Positions 44,697 through 56,784 of a stretch of 64,000 nt of DNA are shown here, in pieces; within the stretch, counting starts at the first letter, position 1; each line of letters starts with the position of its first letter. The position numbers and the translations under genes are program-made. Under the pieces are notes generated by a model, which ran no database searches, was not told the DNA's origin, and saw nothing but the letters and a program-made list of their open reading frames with translations. The stretch is from Sialis fuliginosa (lineage: Eukaryota; Arthropoda; Insecta; Megaloptera; Sialidae): assembly GCA_961205875.1 (NCBI GenBank), contig OY540815.1, forward strand, positions 20,707,638 through 20,771,637, written 5' to 3'.

Positions 44697-46675
44697 AACA
44701 AAATATAAATTTTTTTATGTTTTTTGACAGTTAACGATATAAATTCATACTTTAAATTTTTCTACTAGATGCGCTTATGAATAACCATTTTAAATACTTA
44801 TGTCATTTGAAGTGTACGATACAACACGGACTTTAAAAAGAAAAAAAAGTGTGTTTCATTTTTAACCTCTAATTAGGGAAAAAGTGAAACAGGCCTCTAA
44901 AAATATTTCTCGAAAAATTAAAAGAAAAGCTACAAAAGCAACTTTGATTTATCTTCTTTGTGGCATATCAATGTGAAATTGTAACTTTAATTAATATCTG
45001 AGCTATACAGAAAGTTATGTGTAAAGAATTAAAATTTAATTCACTCGTTTTGACATCGACTAACAGGGAAATCTGTAGGGGTGACACATTCATATTTTCA
45101 GGTCGCTTTAACAAACCTTTAATGATGATATCAGTTTTTATAATTCTTCTATAAACAAATTAGTTTTTTAGTTGCAAGCTTGTTTCACTTTTACCCCATT
45201 TTTTGGTGTTTCATATTTACCTCGCTCGACCCTATAATTTAAATAAAAATTCAATAGCCATGAGCCATTTATTCTTTAATGTTGTAAACTTTATAATGAA
45301 TGAAACTGCATTCATAACTCAAAAATGACACATTAGTACGTAACAGAGTCCATTTATAAAAATTGTGTGTAAAAAAAATTAATAAAGAAAATTCCCGTTC
45401 AACCCAGCTATGTGAAATATGTATCGAATGTAGTAATTTTAATACAAAAAATTTAATATCTTCAATATAAAATTCAATGATGCATTCATAAATATTTAAT
45501 TATGAAAAGAAAATTGATTTTTTGTTTATAATGTGCACTATTATGGATGCTGTAGTTTTTATTATAATATGAATTGATACATATTACTTGTTATGACTAC
45601 AAGAGAACAATAAAGACATAAAATTTTTATGAGATATCGCGTTACTATTTTGTTTTTAATTAAATTGTTATTTATTTAATTACATAAACGAATCACAGTT
45701 TAAGAATTGGTCACCAGGTATAAACATTTTAAATTAAAATTAATTAGATCAGAGCTGGAAATTGATATTATTTTAAGTACAGGGACGCACTAAGAAGAAC
45801 TTTTTTTAATTTCTCTTGGATTTTTGTATTATGTTATTAAGACTTGTGGTAACTAGGTCTTTCAAATTATGTCGTACCTACCTATTATTAACAGGATAAA
45901 AAATATTTGCATAGCATGTATATCTTAAAGTAAGTATCTTTGATTTCCCTATGTTCTATAATTTATTATAATAAAAAAAATATTTTTAAAATTCATTGTT
46001 TTATTTATTTTTGGAAAAACGGTTGTTATCATACGCCAGACCAAAAGTTCCATAATAAGGAAATATTAAAATAACTCAACCAATTTAAATTGTGCCAGCT
46101 TCCATTACATGACAAAAAAAGCATACATGTATTTGAACTTTGAACCCATCAGATCTTTAATTAACCAAAACTTAAGAAATAATTCATTTCCATGACAATG
46201 TTATTTAGCAAGAAGATGAAAAACACCATTTGTTTCAATATTTTTCAGCAATAATTATAAATACTGACATCATCATTAAAGGTTTGTTAAAGCGACCTGA
46301 AAATATGAATCGCCTAATAAGTGATGTGTCACCCCTACAGATTTCCCTGTTAGTCGATGTCAAAACGTGTGAATTAAATTTTAATTCTTTGCACATAACT
46401 TTCTGTATAGCTCAAAGTTGTCTGTAGCGTTTCTTTTAATTTTTCGAGAAATATTTTCCATTAGAGGCCTGTTTAACTTTTTCCCAAATTAGAGGTTAAA
46501 AATGAAACACACTTTTTCCGTGTTGTATCGTACAGTTCAAATGATGTAAGTATTTAAAATGGTTATTCATAAGCGCATCTAGTAGAAAAAATTAAAGTAT
46601 GAATTTGTATCGTTAACTGTCAAAAAACATGAAAGATTTGTATTTTGTTTCACTTTTACCCTCTTTGGATATTAA
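44697..46675. mobile_element. Large inverted-repeat structure (arms ~480-530 bp, spacer ~970 bp)
   Basis: The left arm 44697-45230 and right arm 46205-46675 are inverted copies with scattered changes. Shared blocks include GTTAACGATA/TATCGTTAAC, CTACTAGATGCGCTTATGAA, GTACGATACAACACGG and GGTCGCTTTAACAAACCTTT. The outer tips are GTGAAACAAAATA and its mirror. The spacer 45231-46204 is AT-rich with no ORF. It begins where the MITE 44266-44694 ends. The frame at 46230-46427 lies within the right arm. Confidence 0.75.
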
Positions 46676-46849
46676 AAAAAAAAACATCTCTTTCTTAAAG
46701 AATCTTTAACCCGCACAGTCCTTCAACCGCCATAACTTAAGACCATCAAGTAAAAAGTAAAAGTGGTTTTTAACCATCTTTAACATCCGACATCCCAACA
46801 TCTTGCGTGCAAATAAATAAAAAGTTGCAGAGCGATCTTGAGATGCAGC

Positions 46850-47095
46850 TGTCACAGGCATTTCGCCGGAGGAAGAGTAGAGGGGGGGGGGGTAGATACG
46901 GACCACGTACGCGCGACGTAAGTTGGGTTAGGTTCGGGTGTGCAACCGGTCCTCGACCGGCCTTGTGTCGGTCGTTGAACCTCTGGTGCCGGCCGAAAAC
47001 AAAAAACCTTGTTGCTTCGTTGTTCGATGCATTGTCCTCTCTCAAGGCCAGACTCTGTTCAAATTCAGTCAGTACCGTACCCAGGTGTAAGTAAA
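46850..47095 (+). promoter_or_regulatory. CpG-rich island, possible promoter or first exon with donor
   Basis: GC- and CpG-rich DNA (GTACGCGCGACGTAAG, GGTCCTCGACCGGCC, GTGCCGGCCG) includes a TCAGTC initiator-like motif at 47065-47070 and a consensus donor context CAGGTGTAAGT at about 47083-47093. Overlapping frames on both strands through it have no recognisable product. It may be a non-coding first exon of a plus-strand gene whose other exons are not identified. Confidence 0.3.
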
Positions 47096-47967
47096 AATAC
47101 AAAGCGAGGCCTAAACTCTTGCACTTGATTGAAAAACCGCATCATATACCTACATCTTCATGTAAACCTCTCTTCAAAAAGTTGAATATACTAAGGGTGA
47201 TCAATTTATATATTCTAGAATGTGCCATCTTTATTTTAAAAAAAACATTATTGCATATTTGAAACACATAAACTGAAACACACAAGACTAGGGTTGCCAA
47301 GTGTCCACTATTGGATTATGAGGCGAGAGAGCCAATCTTCGAAATGATCTTTTTTTAAAACATCTCCAGTAACGGACAAATTTCTCGTGAAATATAAGAC
47401 CTCGAACAAAAAACCAAAAAAATTTTCAATCTATATACTACTGGCTATAGAAGACCGTAGGGATTTTTTATTTAATCAAATTTTGTAGAAATTAATAAAC
47501 AGTTGACATGGAATCGAAAAACCCTTACATATTTCTATAAAGGATCTGATTGTGAAGCTACTGTCAAACTGATTTTGGTTTTGGTTTCGAAAAAAAACGT
47601 GTTTAAAGTTTTACGTGGCGTACCCTGGTTCTGCAGTTTAAATTTTAATAAATAAAAAACATCATTACTATATTAATAGGACATATTTAATATTTTGATA
47701 ATTTTGTCTTCGATCACAAAGCTTCTCGTATCTTCAATATTGCGAGGAAGCAATTATAATTAAAATATCTACTTTAAATTCCTTACTAATATCTAAATAC
47801 TTCAAAACTTTTTATTTTGATTATTTAACCACAAAATGTATAACGAATTTATTTTTGAAACCAATAGAAATTTTTGATAACGTAAAAGTATACATATATA
47901 ACATCTTTTCCTCCATAGTATTACCAAAACCGCATTAAAATAAAATAAATGTATAAATCTTTTCAAG
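47096..47967. other. No gene seen
   Basis: AT-rich; 47280-47300 (TAGGGTTGCCAAGTGTCC) and 47560-47630 resemble common repeat motifs, but no element could be bounded. Confidence 0.4.
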
Positions 47968-48050
47968 TCTTGAGGCTTCCGCGGTGATCTTGATATGGAT
48001 CTCGGCTTCTGGGTGTAAGCCGCGTTGATTTTGTCGTGTTATCGGCAAAA
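47968..48050 (-). mobile_element. Penelope-like terminal fragment
   Basis: CTTGAGGCTTCCGCGGTGATC through GTGTTATCGGC is the reverse of the segment at 27080-27112 and the relative of 50390-50460. It abuts the MITE fragment at 48050. Confidence 0.5.
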
Positions 48051-48232
48051 TAAAAGACTATAATTTAAAAAACAAACTATATTTGCGGACTTTGGTAATT
48101 AAATTGATAAAATAAAGAGTTACTTGTTTTATTAATAACATAAGTTCATGAGAATTAGAAAAAACAAGCCCATTAATCAAGAAAAAAAACGAAAACTTGT
48201 TCTTATAGCGGCCATAACTGGTGCCTTTACCT
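48050..48232. mobile_element. TA-flanked MITE, AGGTACTGGCACCAGT family, copy E (right part)
   Basis: Only the right portion is present, from AAAATAAAAGACTATAATTT to AACTGGTGCCTTTACCT, followed by TA. The left part is replaced by the Penelope-like fragment. Confidence 0.65.
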
Positions 48233-49793
48233 TATAATATATTGATATTTTACTATATAACTATTATTAAATACATATAATAATATGTAATCGAAAATTA
48301 TTATTTTTACTTACTTTTCTATAAAGTTAAATAAGTAAATTAATTTCTATGGCCTTTAGCAATTAAAATAATGAGTCATATTAAACTATCAACAAGACAA
48401 AAAATCAATTGTAATATAATAAATATATATATTCGCAATATTTATGAAAATTTCAAAATTCTTGGGTAAGTATTAAAAAATATTTTCAAGTATTTTACAG
48501 ATATGTACATTGTACAATAAACAATGTAATTGAGTAATTGTTAACTAAATTAATTCACATATCTATTTCGAAATATATAGAATATTTTTACAATGTATAC
48601 ATACATTTTATTAATTAATTATATTTGTTTCGTATTAATTTAGTAATCCAAACAAACAAAAATAAATACTTTCGAAACAATTTGTATCTATCATATTTAA
48701 TAACACTTATAAAATATATATACATATGTATCATAATGTATACAAATGTGTTATTTCAGATATCATGAAACTTTTATTTTTCTGAAGAAAATTTTGAATA
48801 ATAAAAATTGATAATTTAGGGAAGAGGGGTAGGGGTGGGCGGGGGTAATAAATAAGAAAGTGCCAAAAAATTTCTTATAAATGTACATATGAACATACTA
48901 GGGCATCTTCACTTAAAAAAACTTTGATAATGTTGTTAAAAGTTTTTTTAAATAAAATCTCCATTGAACCATGTAAAATGGAGAATCAGAATAAAAAATA
49001 TATATACCTATACTTAAATGTTTTAAGGTCGAATACATACCGATAATTGCAACGGTCTATTTGTTACTAAAAAATATCAAATTAACAATTTGATTTTTTT
49101 TTAATAAGTTATCCATAATTTATTTTTAATCAGTGTTGGACTGCATACGAGACGAGACGAGCGTTAGATCGTCTCAATTTCTCTCGTTCTCGTCTCCTCA
49201 ATATTTTAATATTTGATAGAAACCCAAAACCATTTATTTTTGATGCTTTGTGTCACTAGGAGTATAGATATGCTGTTGAACAATGCGAAATCATGTGTGT
49301 ATGTTAACTTTATTTTACCTGCCTTAACGGCAACATACATACATGCATTTTTTGTACACATCTATGGCACAGTACCTTTCTAATGCTATAAGTTTCATTC
49401 ACCTCCTTTTATAATAAATAATAAAAAAAATGTACGACAATTTTCGATGTTCACGTTTTAATATATATAAAATTTAGAACGTCAAGGCGTAAAAAATTCT
49501 CGATTTTTGAATGGTAAAACAATTATACAGATAAAGATATAATTTCATATATCTCTACATGAGTTTAATAAACTCTATACCCAAAATGACCAACCAACTA
49601 CTGGTGAGTTTAAACGTATGTAGTGTAATATTATAATGTATATAATTTGGGGTATTTGGGCAATACGGGCCTGTGAAAAGTGCATGTTGCGGTAGGTTAT
49701 TCCGTTATCCTTGGCCGGTGCCATTTAGCTGCGGGAAGTTAACGAGATTTCGGCCAGACAACCTTGGATATTTCGAGTGACTGCTGCTCCACA
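48233..49793. other. No gene seen; AT-rich
   Basis: Very AT-rich with many ATATAT runs; a G-rich patch at 48820-48845. At 49133-49200 a GAGACGAGACGAGCG/CGTCTC segment resembles the end of a repeat also hinted at near 60521-60575. Confidence 0.4.
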
Positions 49794-49830
49794 AACACAC
49801 ACACACACACACACCCACACACACACACGC
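49794..49830. repeat. (CA)n microsatellite
   Basis: Interrupted CA repeat (with one CCCACAC break). The minus frame at 49739-49936 is caused by it. Confidence 0.85.
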
Positions 49831-49964
49831 CAACGAAAACGAGAGTGTTTGCAAATAAAAAAATATGTAAATATTCACTTTTCGTCAACATTACATCAAT
49901 GTCGTTTATATAATCATTGCATATGCATAGATACATAATATTTACATATACGTTAAAATAAGTA

Positions 49965-50628
49965 AGGTAGTGGCACCAGTCTTGGCAAGGACCCCAGTAA
50001 TGGCAAATTTTTAATTAAATGTACTGAATTAGAAATATGTGTTGAAATTTGATTACTACCATTTCTTAATATTCATCTATATACATTTAACTGTCTTACA
50101 GCGTGATTTGATGATAATCGACCAATAGGTGTCAAAACGGTGAACATTTAAACTAATTATTAGTATAATTTATTTATTAATTATTATAATATCATAGCAA
50201 CTGCTTTACATTGTTTCAAATTTGACGATTCTTTCTTTAATATCTTTTGTGTCATAGTACTTATCATTTTATAATCATTAGCAAGTGTCCATCACTGCGT
50301 GCTCATTACTGGTTTTACTTTTACATTACCGGAGAAAACATAAACAAAATAAATGGCTATAATTTTTAAAAACAAACTATATTTGCGGATCTTGAGGCTT
50401 CCGCGGTAATCTTGATATGGATCTTGGCTTCTAGGTGTAAGCCGCGTCGATTTGATTGTGTTATCGGCCAATAGACCAAATCAACGCGGCTTACATCCAA
50501 AAGCCAAAATCCATATATTTGCGGACTTTGGTAATTAAATTGATTAAATAAAAAAGTTACTTGTTTTATTAGTAACATAAGTTCATGAGAATTACAAAAA
50601 ATAAGCCCACCAACTGGTGCCAGTACCT
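49965..50628. mobile_element. TA-flanked MITE, AGGTACTGGCACCAGT family, copy F, with nested insertion
   Basis: Left end AGGTAGTGGCACCAGTCTTGG, right end ACTGGTGCCAGTACCT; TA at 49963-49964 and 50629-50630. It is interrupted by a 124-bp Penelope-like insertion at 50390-50513. Confidence 0.75.
50390..50513. mobile_element. Penelope-like hairpin insertion with 12-bp duplication
   Basis: A 124-bp insert is flanked by TATATTTGCGGA on both sides (50378-50389 and 50514-50525). Its two halves are inverted relatives (GTAAGCCGCGTCGATTTG against CAAATCAACGCGGCTTAC). It shares GCTTCCGCGG and GTTATCGGCC with 27035-27115 and 47968-48050. A long duplication fits target-primed reverse transcription. Confidence 0.65.
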
Positions 50629-51410
50629 TATTTGTTTTGAATATCACGCATATTTTTATAACGGACAAATCCATGTAAAACCATCACAAATCCAGAAGCC
50701 GCCTTTGTTACATTACCTACACAACAGAATTCGCATAGACCAACAAAACACATTACAAATTTAAACACGGGGTTATCGCAACTAACAGATTAGGTTGTAT
50801 ACTACGGCCATTGGCCTAAACACTAGGAAGTTTTCGGCGGACCGGACATGCAGTCGGTATAGCCTTGACAAATGTCAACGACACTAACGCTGCCAATGCA
50901 TTTATTTTCGGTCGCATTTTGTTTTTATTTGTTAACTTTTATCGCTGGTGAATTGTTTTTTATTTATTAATCTCGCTCATGGCTTGCTTGATTTATGCGT
51001 TATATGAATTTGATTAATTTTTTTGCGATGTGACTGGTTTCAAGGTTTTATTCGGTACATATTTGGTATGGAATAATAAAATGCTGCTGATGTTAAAAAA
51101 TAAACAAGTTTATTGTGTTTATATTTTGTTTACGATACGTGGAAAATTGTAAATACGAATGACAAATTATGGTTTTAATATTGACAATCTTTAATAGCGT
51201 ATTTAGCAGATGATATTTAATGTAAATAAATGTAAAAAGATACAATATGGTCCATCACATTAATGTAATTTTCAGAAAATAATCCTTCAGATTTTTTTTA
51301 TAAATAATATTATTTAGAATTTGCTCCAACCAAAAATAAATATTGTATGCATATATTTAAAAACTGAATTGCTAAATTCCATAGACAATAGAATAAAGTA
51401 TACAGGAAAA
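50629..51410. other. No gene seen; mixed-composition patch
   Basis: The stretch 50780-50960 is less AT-rich (CTACGGCCATTGGCC, TTTTCGGCGGACCGGACATG), possibly a regulatory or old exon region, but no signal or product can be supported. Confidence 0.35.
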
Positions 51411-51640
51411 TGCAAAAGTGGTCGTCCAGTTTTCATTTTTGATTATTATAATATTTAAATCATTTCTTCATGTACCAAACAAAGACAAATATTTTGAAAC
51501 TTATTTGCTAGATAAAGAAGTACTCTTCGTTTATAGTACTCATATATATTTGTGCGATTAAATTATTATGTAATCTATTGAAAAATTTGTGGCAATAAAT
51601 ATTTGATATTCCGAATTTTAGTATTTAAATATATATGTTA
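51411..51640 (+). repeat. Dispersed repeat R4, copy
   Basis: AGTGGTCGTCCAGTTTTCATT to AGTATTTAAATATAT; inverted relative of 43505-43760 and partial match to 8543-8632. Confidence 0.6.
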
Positions 51641-52149
51641 AATCAATATGAATATAAAATAAATTGCAATAATACAAAAACAAACAAAATTTTCTGTGTC
51701 AATGAACAGTATTTTTTTATTATTTTAAAGACAGATAAGTTTTATCTACGTTTGCTGCATGTTTCAAAATTGATAGGGAAGCAAAGAGCCGTTCTTTATA
51801 ATAAACTGTTATTTGCAAAAAGCTAAAAGTTCACTGACTCTATTTTGTGATAATTTTTATGGTATATGCATGTGCTACTTAAATAAAAAAGTTTAATGTA
51901 CACGAAAACAAATATCATAGATTAAATAGTTCATTTCCAGAACCGGAATCAGTTAATTTTTAAATTAAAAAAATATATTATAATCAATTTTTTATTATCT
52001 TTTATGATGATTTAATTAAATACTTTAAGATGACCACGGTGGTCCTGAAATGTTTCTGACCCTTGTGTTAATGGATAGGTACTCTTGTACATATCCATTA
52101 ACATAAGGGTTAATCTGAAATGTCATACACTGGAATATTTTCTGTCAAA

Positions 52150-52600
52150 ATTAGTTTCTGATGGTGCTTTTATAATTTAATAATTGTGATTTACAACTAG
52201 TGTAAAAAAAAATAACATTAGATCGAATAAAATTCTGCAATACTTTCTTTTTATCGATATTTTTCGAAAACGGTTGATCCTATAACAAATGGGCAAAGTA
52301 TATTTTTGTGTATTTTGTTCATATAATCTTTTACAATAACGCAACCTGGGGAAAAAATTAAAGAACAAAAAAATACTTGATAAAAATCAGCGGGCCTACT
52401 AGCCCCATACACCCCTGGTCTAAATTATTATTGTTTAATACTGGAAATCGAACACTTATTAATAATAAATCGGTTATCAAATTTAATAACTGATGGGTTC
52501 TCTAGATATTAAATAAACATTAATTTTGGGCAAAATTTTTGGAAGGCTGTAGTTCCTTCACGAATATAATGTTTTTGCTCAATCTACTGTTATAATTTTT
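52150..52600 (-). repeat. Dispersed repeat R3, copy 2 (inverted)
   Basis: Mirrors 27595-28010, including GCCCCATACACCCCTGGTCTA and TTCCTTCACGAA. Non-coding; the frame at 52177-52368 lies inside it. Confidence 0.5.
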
Positions 52601-53755
52601 TACACTAGTTGTAAACCACTCTGTATATTTACAATATTTTGATAATATGTTAATCTATATTAAAACAAAAAAATTAAAAATTTGTTTAGAAAAAAGTCAA
52701 TATAAAAAATTTCCTTTATGTATATATGATAATGAATATATTCTATCGATAGACTTGAGCAGCGGTTTTCAATTGTTGGGTCGCGAACGGGCACCTGGCT
52801 GTGAGAAAATTTTATCAGTTTGCATACAATATTTAAAAAAAATGTAAAATTATTATATTATAAAAATGCACATCAATATCAAAAAAATGTAAGTATTTTA
52901 CTGGGCCGCTATAGGTAATAAAATTTGATTAGAAACAATACATTAGATCAGGGGTTCTTAACCTAGGGGGCATTAATACCATTTATTATCATAAACTTTA
53001 TACTTATCAACATAAAATTAAAAATATAACAATTATATACGATATATAAAATTACCTTTGAGTCTTACCAACACAATCTAATTATGATTACAATAATGGC
53101 CCCCACATCCTATAGCGTGCCCCCCGGCTAGAAATTCACCACCTCTCTACTTGCCCTTCATATACTAAAAAATAATCCGAAAATTAAAATATTAAATCAA
53201 AAAAATAAATAGTTATTTGAAAACAACTGCATACATTTACTTTGAGACTATATTAAAATTTTATAAAATGTCCTACAGACAATCGGCTGATTTGCTAATG
53301 GATTTTTGTCGGCTGACTTTTGTCTGACCTCGCGATTCAGACACACGCGATTTTCAATTCTAATTTATTTTAGTAACCAAATATTCCAAGTTTACGAGTC
53401 GTCGCCGATCTCTGTCTATCTGTCTGTATGTGTGACTCATACGCTGTACCAGTGGCGGCCCGCCAGGTGAGATAAATTTATCATTAACGTAGAAATTTTT
53501 ATTTTTATTAAAAAAAGTAAGTATAATATTTTCATACAAAATATTTCATATCCATTTAAAATAGAACATTTAATTTGTTTAAGGTTATTGGCCTAGCACC
53601 CCTTTAGTTCTGAACTACCCTTATTTTTTTCAATAAAAAAAAGATTTTATCTCGAAAAATTTAGTTTTGAATTTATATACAGATATATTATATATATTTC
53701 AAGAGCAATTACTGAACCGATTTAGTTGAAATTTTTAATATACATATTTTTTTAT
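52601..53755. other. No gene seen; several orphan hAT-like ends
   Basis: CAGCGGTTTTCAATTGTTGGG at 52760, CAGGGGTTCTTAACCTAGG near 52950 and CAGTGGCGGCCCGCCAGG near 53450 look like single hAT/other MITE ends without partners. A C/G-rich patch is at 53095-53160. Confidence 0.4.
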
Positions 53756-54248
53756 TAATGGGCTGTTTTTGTAATTCTCATGAACTCATGTTACTAATAA
53801 AACAAGTAACTCTTTATTTAATCAATTTAATTACCAAAGTTCGCAAATATAGTTTGTTTTTTAAATTATAGCCTTTTATTTTATTTATGTTTTTTCTCCA
53901 GTAATGGCAAAGGTAAAACCAGTATTGAACACGCAGTGATGGACACTTGCTAATGATTATATACAAAATGATAAGTACTACGACACAAAAGATATAAAAG
54001 AAAGAATCGTTAAATTTGAAACAATGTAAAGCAGTTGCTATGATAATATAATAATTAATAAATAAATTATACTAATAATTAGTTTAAATGTCCACCATTT
54101 TGACACATATTAGCCGATTGTAAGACAGTTAAATGTATATAGATTAATATTCAGAAATGGTAGTAATCAAATATCAACACATATTTCTAATTCAGTAATT
54201 AAAAAAATACCATTACTGGGGTCCTTACCAAGACTGGTGCCACTACCT
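53756..54248. mobile_element. TA-flanked MITE, AGGTACTGGCACCAGT family, copy G (left end lost)
   Basis: It runs from GGGCTGTTTTTGTAATTCTC to AAGACTGGTGCCACTACCT, then TA at 54249-54250. Same orientation as copy B. Confidence 0.7.
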
Positions 54249-54271
54249 TATATTTTAAATAAATTTGTCTC

Positions 54272-54909
54272 TTAACCCATTAACGCCCAAGAGTGCGTCA
54301 ACGCAACATTAAAAATTGGGGAACTTGGGCCCCCCAAAAATATATAAACATATCAACAAACCATTTCTTATAATTTTTAAAAACATCCCTTAGGGCAGCG
54401 ATTTCCAAACTGAGAGGCGCACCTCCCTAGGGAGGCGCGGACTAGTGCAAAGGAAGGCGCGAAAAGTTTACTAGAAATGTAATTTTGATAACATAACATA
54501 TAATATATTATTTATTATTGTTTTCTCAAATATTACATACTTATTAATATAATGGAAAACATTTCTCTCCTCTCTCTAGGAATTTCAAATAAAATAATAG
54601 TTCATTAAAAATTGATTGTTTCATTTAAAATTTTTAAATTTAATTGTTTATTTTTCAAACTATTCCTCCCCTCTAGTAATTTCAAATAAAATAATAATTA
54701 AATTCATTTAAAATTGATTGTTATATTTAAAATTTTTAAATTTAATTGTTAATTAAACAATAAAAACTTGTTATTATTGATTTATTCTTTTTTTGTATTT
54801 TATACCTTTCAAAATATGGGGGGGGAGGCGCCAAGATTAGATTTTTTCTAATGGGAGGCGTAGTGACGTAAAGTTTGGAAACCACTGCCTTAGGGCATTA
54901 ATGGGTTAA
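54272..54909. mobile_element. piggyBac-like MITE, copy 2, with nested hAT element
   Basis: TTAA CCCATTAACGCCC at the left and GGGCATTAATGGG TTAA at the right; TTAA at 54272-54275 and 54906-54909. The inside carries GTGCGTCAACGCAACATT, akin to copy 1 (37536-37849). It is split by the hAT element 54396-54887. Confidence 0.8.
54396..54887. mobile_element. hAT element with perfect 8-bp duplication, nested
   Basis: It starts CAGCGATTTCCAAACTGAG and ends AGTTTGGAAACCACTG; CCTTAGGG is duplicated exactly (54388-54395, 54888-54895). It is 492 bp and AT-rich inside, with two near-copies of TTAATTGTTnATT segments and no transposase. Confidence 0.87.
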
Positions 54910-55202
54910 GACCAGGAGGTCACTTTTCAACGATATTCTATAATTGAATACACACTTTTGTGTGTTTTATCGACTTTATCTCTTTCCTAAAATACACACT
55001 AACGCTGGACATTTAACACATAAGGTAATCTATAACTTACAACAAATGAATTACTTTAAAACACGCGATTATATAATGAATATTTTATAATTATATGTAT
55101 ATTTAAATACAGTAACCGTGACATGCGGTCATACGCTGCATAGAATATTTAGTCGATGACAGCTGATGTACGAATTCTTATAATAATAGCAATTCACGAT
55201 TT

Positions 55203-55960
55203 ATATCTCCAATTAATTTCAAATTGAGTTTTATCTTCAAGTATCTTATTATTCCGACGTTTTGAATTTTTAACATCATTGCTTGATCTTCCTTATTTCA
55301 TTTTTCACTTCTCTATACAGGGTGAGTAAAAAATATTGAATATTGCTTATATTTTCTTAAATAGTCATTATTTAAAAAAAAATGTTTTAGTAAAAGTTAT
55401 TAGGGAAATGATTTCCTATCTAATGTTAATTGCAAGTGTCTTATTATTCTGATGTTTTAGACATCATTGCTTGATCTTCTTTATTTGATTTTTCACTTCT
55501 CTATATACAGAGTGAGTAAAAAATATCGAATATTTTGTATATTTTCTTTTAAAAAATATTTTAGTAAAAATTATTAGGGAAATTATTTCCTATCTAATGT
55601 TAATTTCAAGTGTCTTATTATTCTGGTGTTTTGAACATCATTGCTTGATTTTCTTTATTTCATTTTTTATACTTTTCTATACAGGTTGAGCAAAAAATAT
55701 GGAATATTGCGTTATTCTTTGAAAAAAAATGTTTCAGTAAAAGTTATTAGAGAAATTATTTCCTATCTAATGTTAATTTCAAGTGTCTTATTATTCTAGT
55801 GTTTTGGACATCATTGCTTGATCTTCTTTATTTCATTTTTTACTTTTCTATACAGGGTGAGTAAAAAATATGGAATATTGCATATATTTTTTTAAATAGT
55901 TATTATTGAAAAAAAATGTTTTAGTAAAAGTTTTTAGGGAAATTATTTACTATGTAATGC
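55203..55960. repeat. Four-unit tandem repeat, 173-188 bp period
   Basis: The anchor ATTGCTTGAT occurs at 55278, 55466, 55640 and 55813. Each unit has CTTATTATTC, TTTCTATACAGGGTGAGTAAA and AAGTTATTAGGGAAATTATT. The later three units share a 173-174-bp period; the first is longer. Non-coding. CTATACAGGGTGAGTAAAAAAT resembles a transposon end common in insects. Confidence 0.88.
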
Positions 55961-56215
55961 TAATTTAAAAAAATGGTGATATCAGTTACATTACTAATAC
56001 TATGTTACAACTCCAATTTTTAATTGACAATATATTTTTTTTATTGATTTTTTTAATAGATCTTATTTTTTGCATACAACCTTGTAAAATTTTAATGAGA
56101 TTGCAAACGAAAAATTTTGAGAAAAATTATTAACTACAACTTAACTAAGTAAACTTTGAAAAATGACTGAAACTTGTAAAGCATAAAAAAAAGAATCTAA
56201 CGAATCTAAGATATT

Positions 56216-56415
56216 TACACGATTTTCTCAGTAACTACTGAACGGATTTTATTCCGGCTTTCACTAAGGTGTATAATTTCTTAATATTTTGTGTAAATTT
56301 CATGAAATCAAAAAAAAACAATTCGAGGTAAAGTGTTGTGGGAATGTTGGGTGGGCATAATTACTTTATGTTTAATTGAATTTATATCCCCGGGTAACAC
56401 TGGATCCAATACGCT
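56216..56415 (+). mobile_element. Helitron-like 3'-end fragment
   Basis: It ends in CCCCGGGTAACACTGG, a spacer and CTAG. Its inner part (CTCAGTAACTACTGAACGG, TTGTGTAAATTTCATGAAATC) is the reverse of 340-480 and of 61865-62000, so three fragments of one family are present. Confidence 0.4.
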
Positions 56416-56784
56416 AGTTTGTAATAAATACAAATGATATAGTTTAGATATACTAATTGTAAGAATACAAGATAATTTTTATCGGAAATATATTCGTTTA
56501 TAAATTTCATAGTTGGTTGGTGCAAAAAATAGACGCCATAAGTTTTTTATGCCTTAAAAGGAATTACCTATACAGATGCAATGAAGACCGTTGAGACAAG
56601 ATGGCCACATATGCGATAGAACTTATAACAAGGCAGCCAACTTTAGATGATCGATCATAGTGGCTGTTGGCAATATACAGGAAGGAACTGGTTTCATAAC
56701 AGGGCTGGTTAAATGTGTTCCAAAATAACTGTCATATTTGTCAAGTAAGACTTTTAAGTAATAATTAAACAGGTTCGTTAAAAT

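Noticed and set aside
46770-47102. Overlapping frames of about 100 codons on both strands
   Set aside because: Both strands are open because of GC-rich composition; neither shows a family signature. Reported only as a CpG island.
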